Positions 63,122 through 64,000 of a stretch of DNA of 64,000 nt are shown one piece after another. The DNA is from Mucilaginibacter sp. UR6-11 (GTDB lineage Bacteria > Bacteroidota > Bacteroidia > Sphingobacteriales > Sphingobacteriaceae), in the NCBI RefSeq assembly GCF_020880695.1, contig NZ_JAJIWO010000010.1, forward strand, positions 62,001 to 126,000, given 5' to 3'. The notes under the pieces were generated by a model. The model searched no databases. It saw nothing but the letters and a program-made list of their open reading frames with translations, and had not been told where the DNA came from. The position numbers and the translations under genes were made by a program. How positions within the stretch are numbered: position 1 is the first letter of the stretch; each line of letters opens with the position of its first letter.

Positions 63122-64000
63122 ATGGAGATCAGGCACCTTTTATATTTTAAAGCCGTTGCGGCTCATTTACATTTCAGAAACGCGGCTGCCAGTTTGTTTA
63201 TTTCGCAGCCGCCGCTAAGCCGGCAGATTAAAGAACTGGAGGAGGAGCTAGGCGTACGGCTGTTTTTACGGAACAACAAGCGCGTTGCGCTTACGGATGC
63301 CGGAAAATATTTTGCAGCTTCAGTTGATTCAATATTGAACCAGTTGGAAGAAAGTAAGAATGTGGCGAAGCAAATTCATTTGGCGGCCGACAGCGGCGAA
63401 TTAAAAATAGGCTATATAAGCTCGGTTTATCAGCCACACCTGGCCGAAGTATTAAAGGCCCTGCGTAGCGTTTTCCCTTACATTAAAACAAGCCTGTATG
63501 AGCGGCCCACCATAAAACAAATTGAGGCGCTTGAACAAGGCAAGCTTGACGTTGGGATATTGCGGGCACCCGTCCAATCGGCCAAATTAACGGTACAGAC
63601 ACTTTTCTTTGACCCGTTTATGGTGGTTATGCCATCAGTCGGAAAAAAATTCAGCAGCAATCAGCAGCTTGCAGAATTTATAAAAAACAAGCCATTTATT
63701 TTTTTCAATAAGGAATATGCGCCCCAATACTTTGATAAACTGGTTGAAATATGCCACCGGCTGGGGTTTGAGCCTGACATTACCCATGAGGTAAATAACG
63801 TTCATTCTATAGTGCAACTGGTTGAGGCCGGACTGGGCGTAACCATATTACCATTATCATTAAAACAGCAATATGCTGGTTTGCAGTTGTCATTTGCCGA
63901 ATTGCGGGATATCCCGGTTAATACCGAGGTGGTTTTAGCCTATAAAAAAGCTAATTTAAATGGCGCGTTAAAATGGTTTATTAAAAATTACAGCGATAAA
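63122..64000 (+). CDS. LysR family transcriptional regulator, 3' end missing
   Basis: Open from ATG 63122 to the window end (293 codons, no stop). The N-terminal helix-turn-helix (MEIRHLLYFKAVAAHLHFRN, then LFISQPPLSRQIKELEEELG) is followed by a linker helix and the periplasmic-binding-like effector domain (ELKIGYISSVYQPHLAEVL, LDVGILRAP, VQLVEAGLGVTILPLS). The normal family length is about 300 residues, so only a short tail is lost. It likely controls the divergent methyltransferase gene and itself through the dyad between them. The effector is unknown. Confidence 0.93.
   Translation, partial: MEIRHLLYFKAVAAHLHFRNAAASLFISQPPLSRQIKELEEELGVRLFLRNNKRVALTDAGKYFAASVDSILNQLEESKNVAKQIHLAADSGELKIGYISSVYQPHLAEVLKALRSVFPYIKTSLYERPTIKQIEALEQGKLDVGILRAPVQSAKLTVQTLFFDPFMVVMPSVGKKFSSNQQLAEFIKNKPFIFFNKEYAPQYFDKLVEICHRLGFEPDITHEVNNVHSIVQLVEAGLGVTILPLSLKQQYAGLQLSFAELRDIPVNTEVVLAYKKANLNGALKWFIKNYSDK

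Overview
The window looks like a chromosomal segment of a Bacteroidota bacterium, most likely family Sphingobacteriaceae (Mucilaginibacter/Pedobacter-like). This is inferred from gene content, not from a marker gene. The signs are: secreted proteins with carboxypeptidase-regulatory and MG2/plug-like folds, an OmpA-TPR-PD40 protein, a sigma-54-type response regulator, a divergent acyl-CoA reductase/ferredoxin pair, and Bacteroidota-type promoters (TTG, about 19 nt, TAnnTTTG). Convergent genes are separated by palindromic terminators, and many gaps hold dispersed palindromic repeats. I see no rRNA, tRNA, CRISPR array, integrase or transposase.

Layout. 1-9.5 kb: the 3' end of recQ, an OmpA-family protein, queE, a lipoprotein plus Rieske protein pair, an FkbM methyltransferase, folD, lepA and a SHOCT protein. 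9.5-16.1 kb: a repeat element, a secreted DinB-like protein, a response regulator, then a block of secreted proteins containing two tandem erythromycin-esterase-like genes, one without its active-site residues. 16.2-22.5 kb: a PQQ-type sugar dehydrogenase, an Lrp regulator divergent from a cysteine-synthase-like gene followed by a split DsbD system, maf, and a second copy of the repeat element. 22.5-27 kb: an M1 peptidase, then a tightly overlapping three-gene unit: an Lgt-like membrane protein, a radical SAM protein resembling tetraether lipid synthase, and a small membrane protein. 27-34.5 kb: ppx, dnaJ, grpE, ftsE-like, acyl-CoA reductase, ferredoxin, an NlpC/P60 peptidase and a WD40 protein.

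34.6-42.1 kb: a complete histidine operon (hisG-D-C-B-H-A-F-IE, minus strand). It is preceded by a clear promoter and a 20-codon leader peptide with seven His codons, which predicts attenuation control. Four junctions of this operon carry different palindromic repeats. 42.2-50.6 kb: a membrane protein, a GmhB-like phosphatase and gltBD. 50.7-52.5 kb: a BlaI/M56-peptidase pair whose promoter overlaps a BlaI-type dyad. 52.6-64 kb: mostly unlinked metabolic and secreted genes, including galK, an aldo/keto reductase, a large MG2/plug-like secreted protein, a CYTH protein, ppnP, and a LysR gene cut by the window end.

The strongest candidates for new biology are the Lgt-like/Tes-like/small-membrane-protein operon (possible lipid modification) and the his leader peptide. 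After these come the degenerate erythromycin-esterase paralog and the two-copy GTGATCC repeat element.
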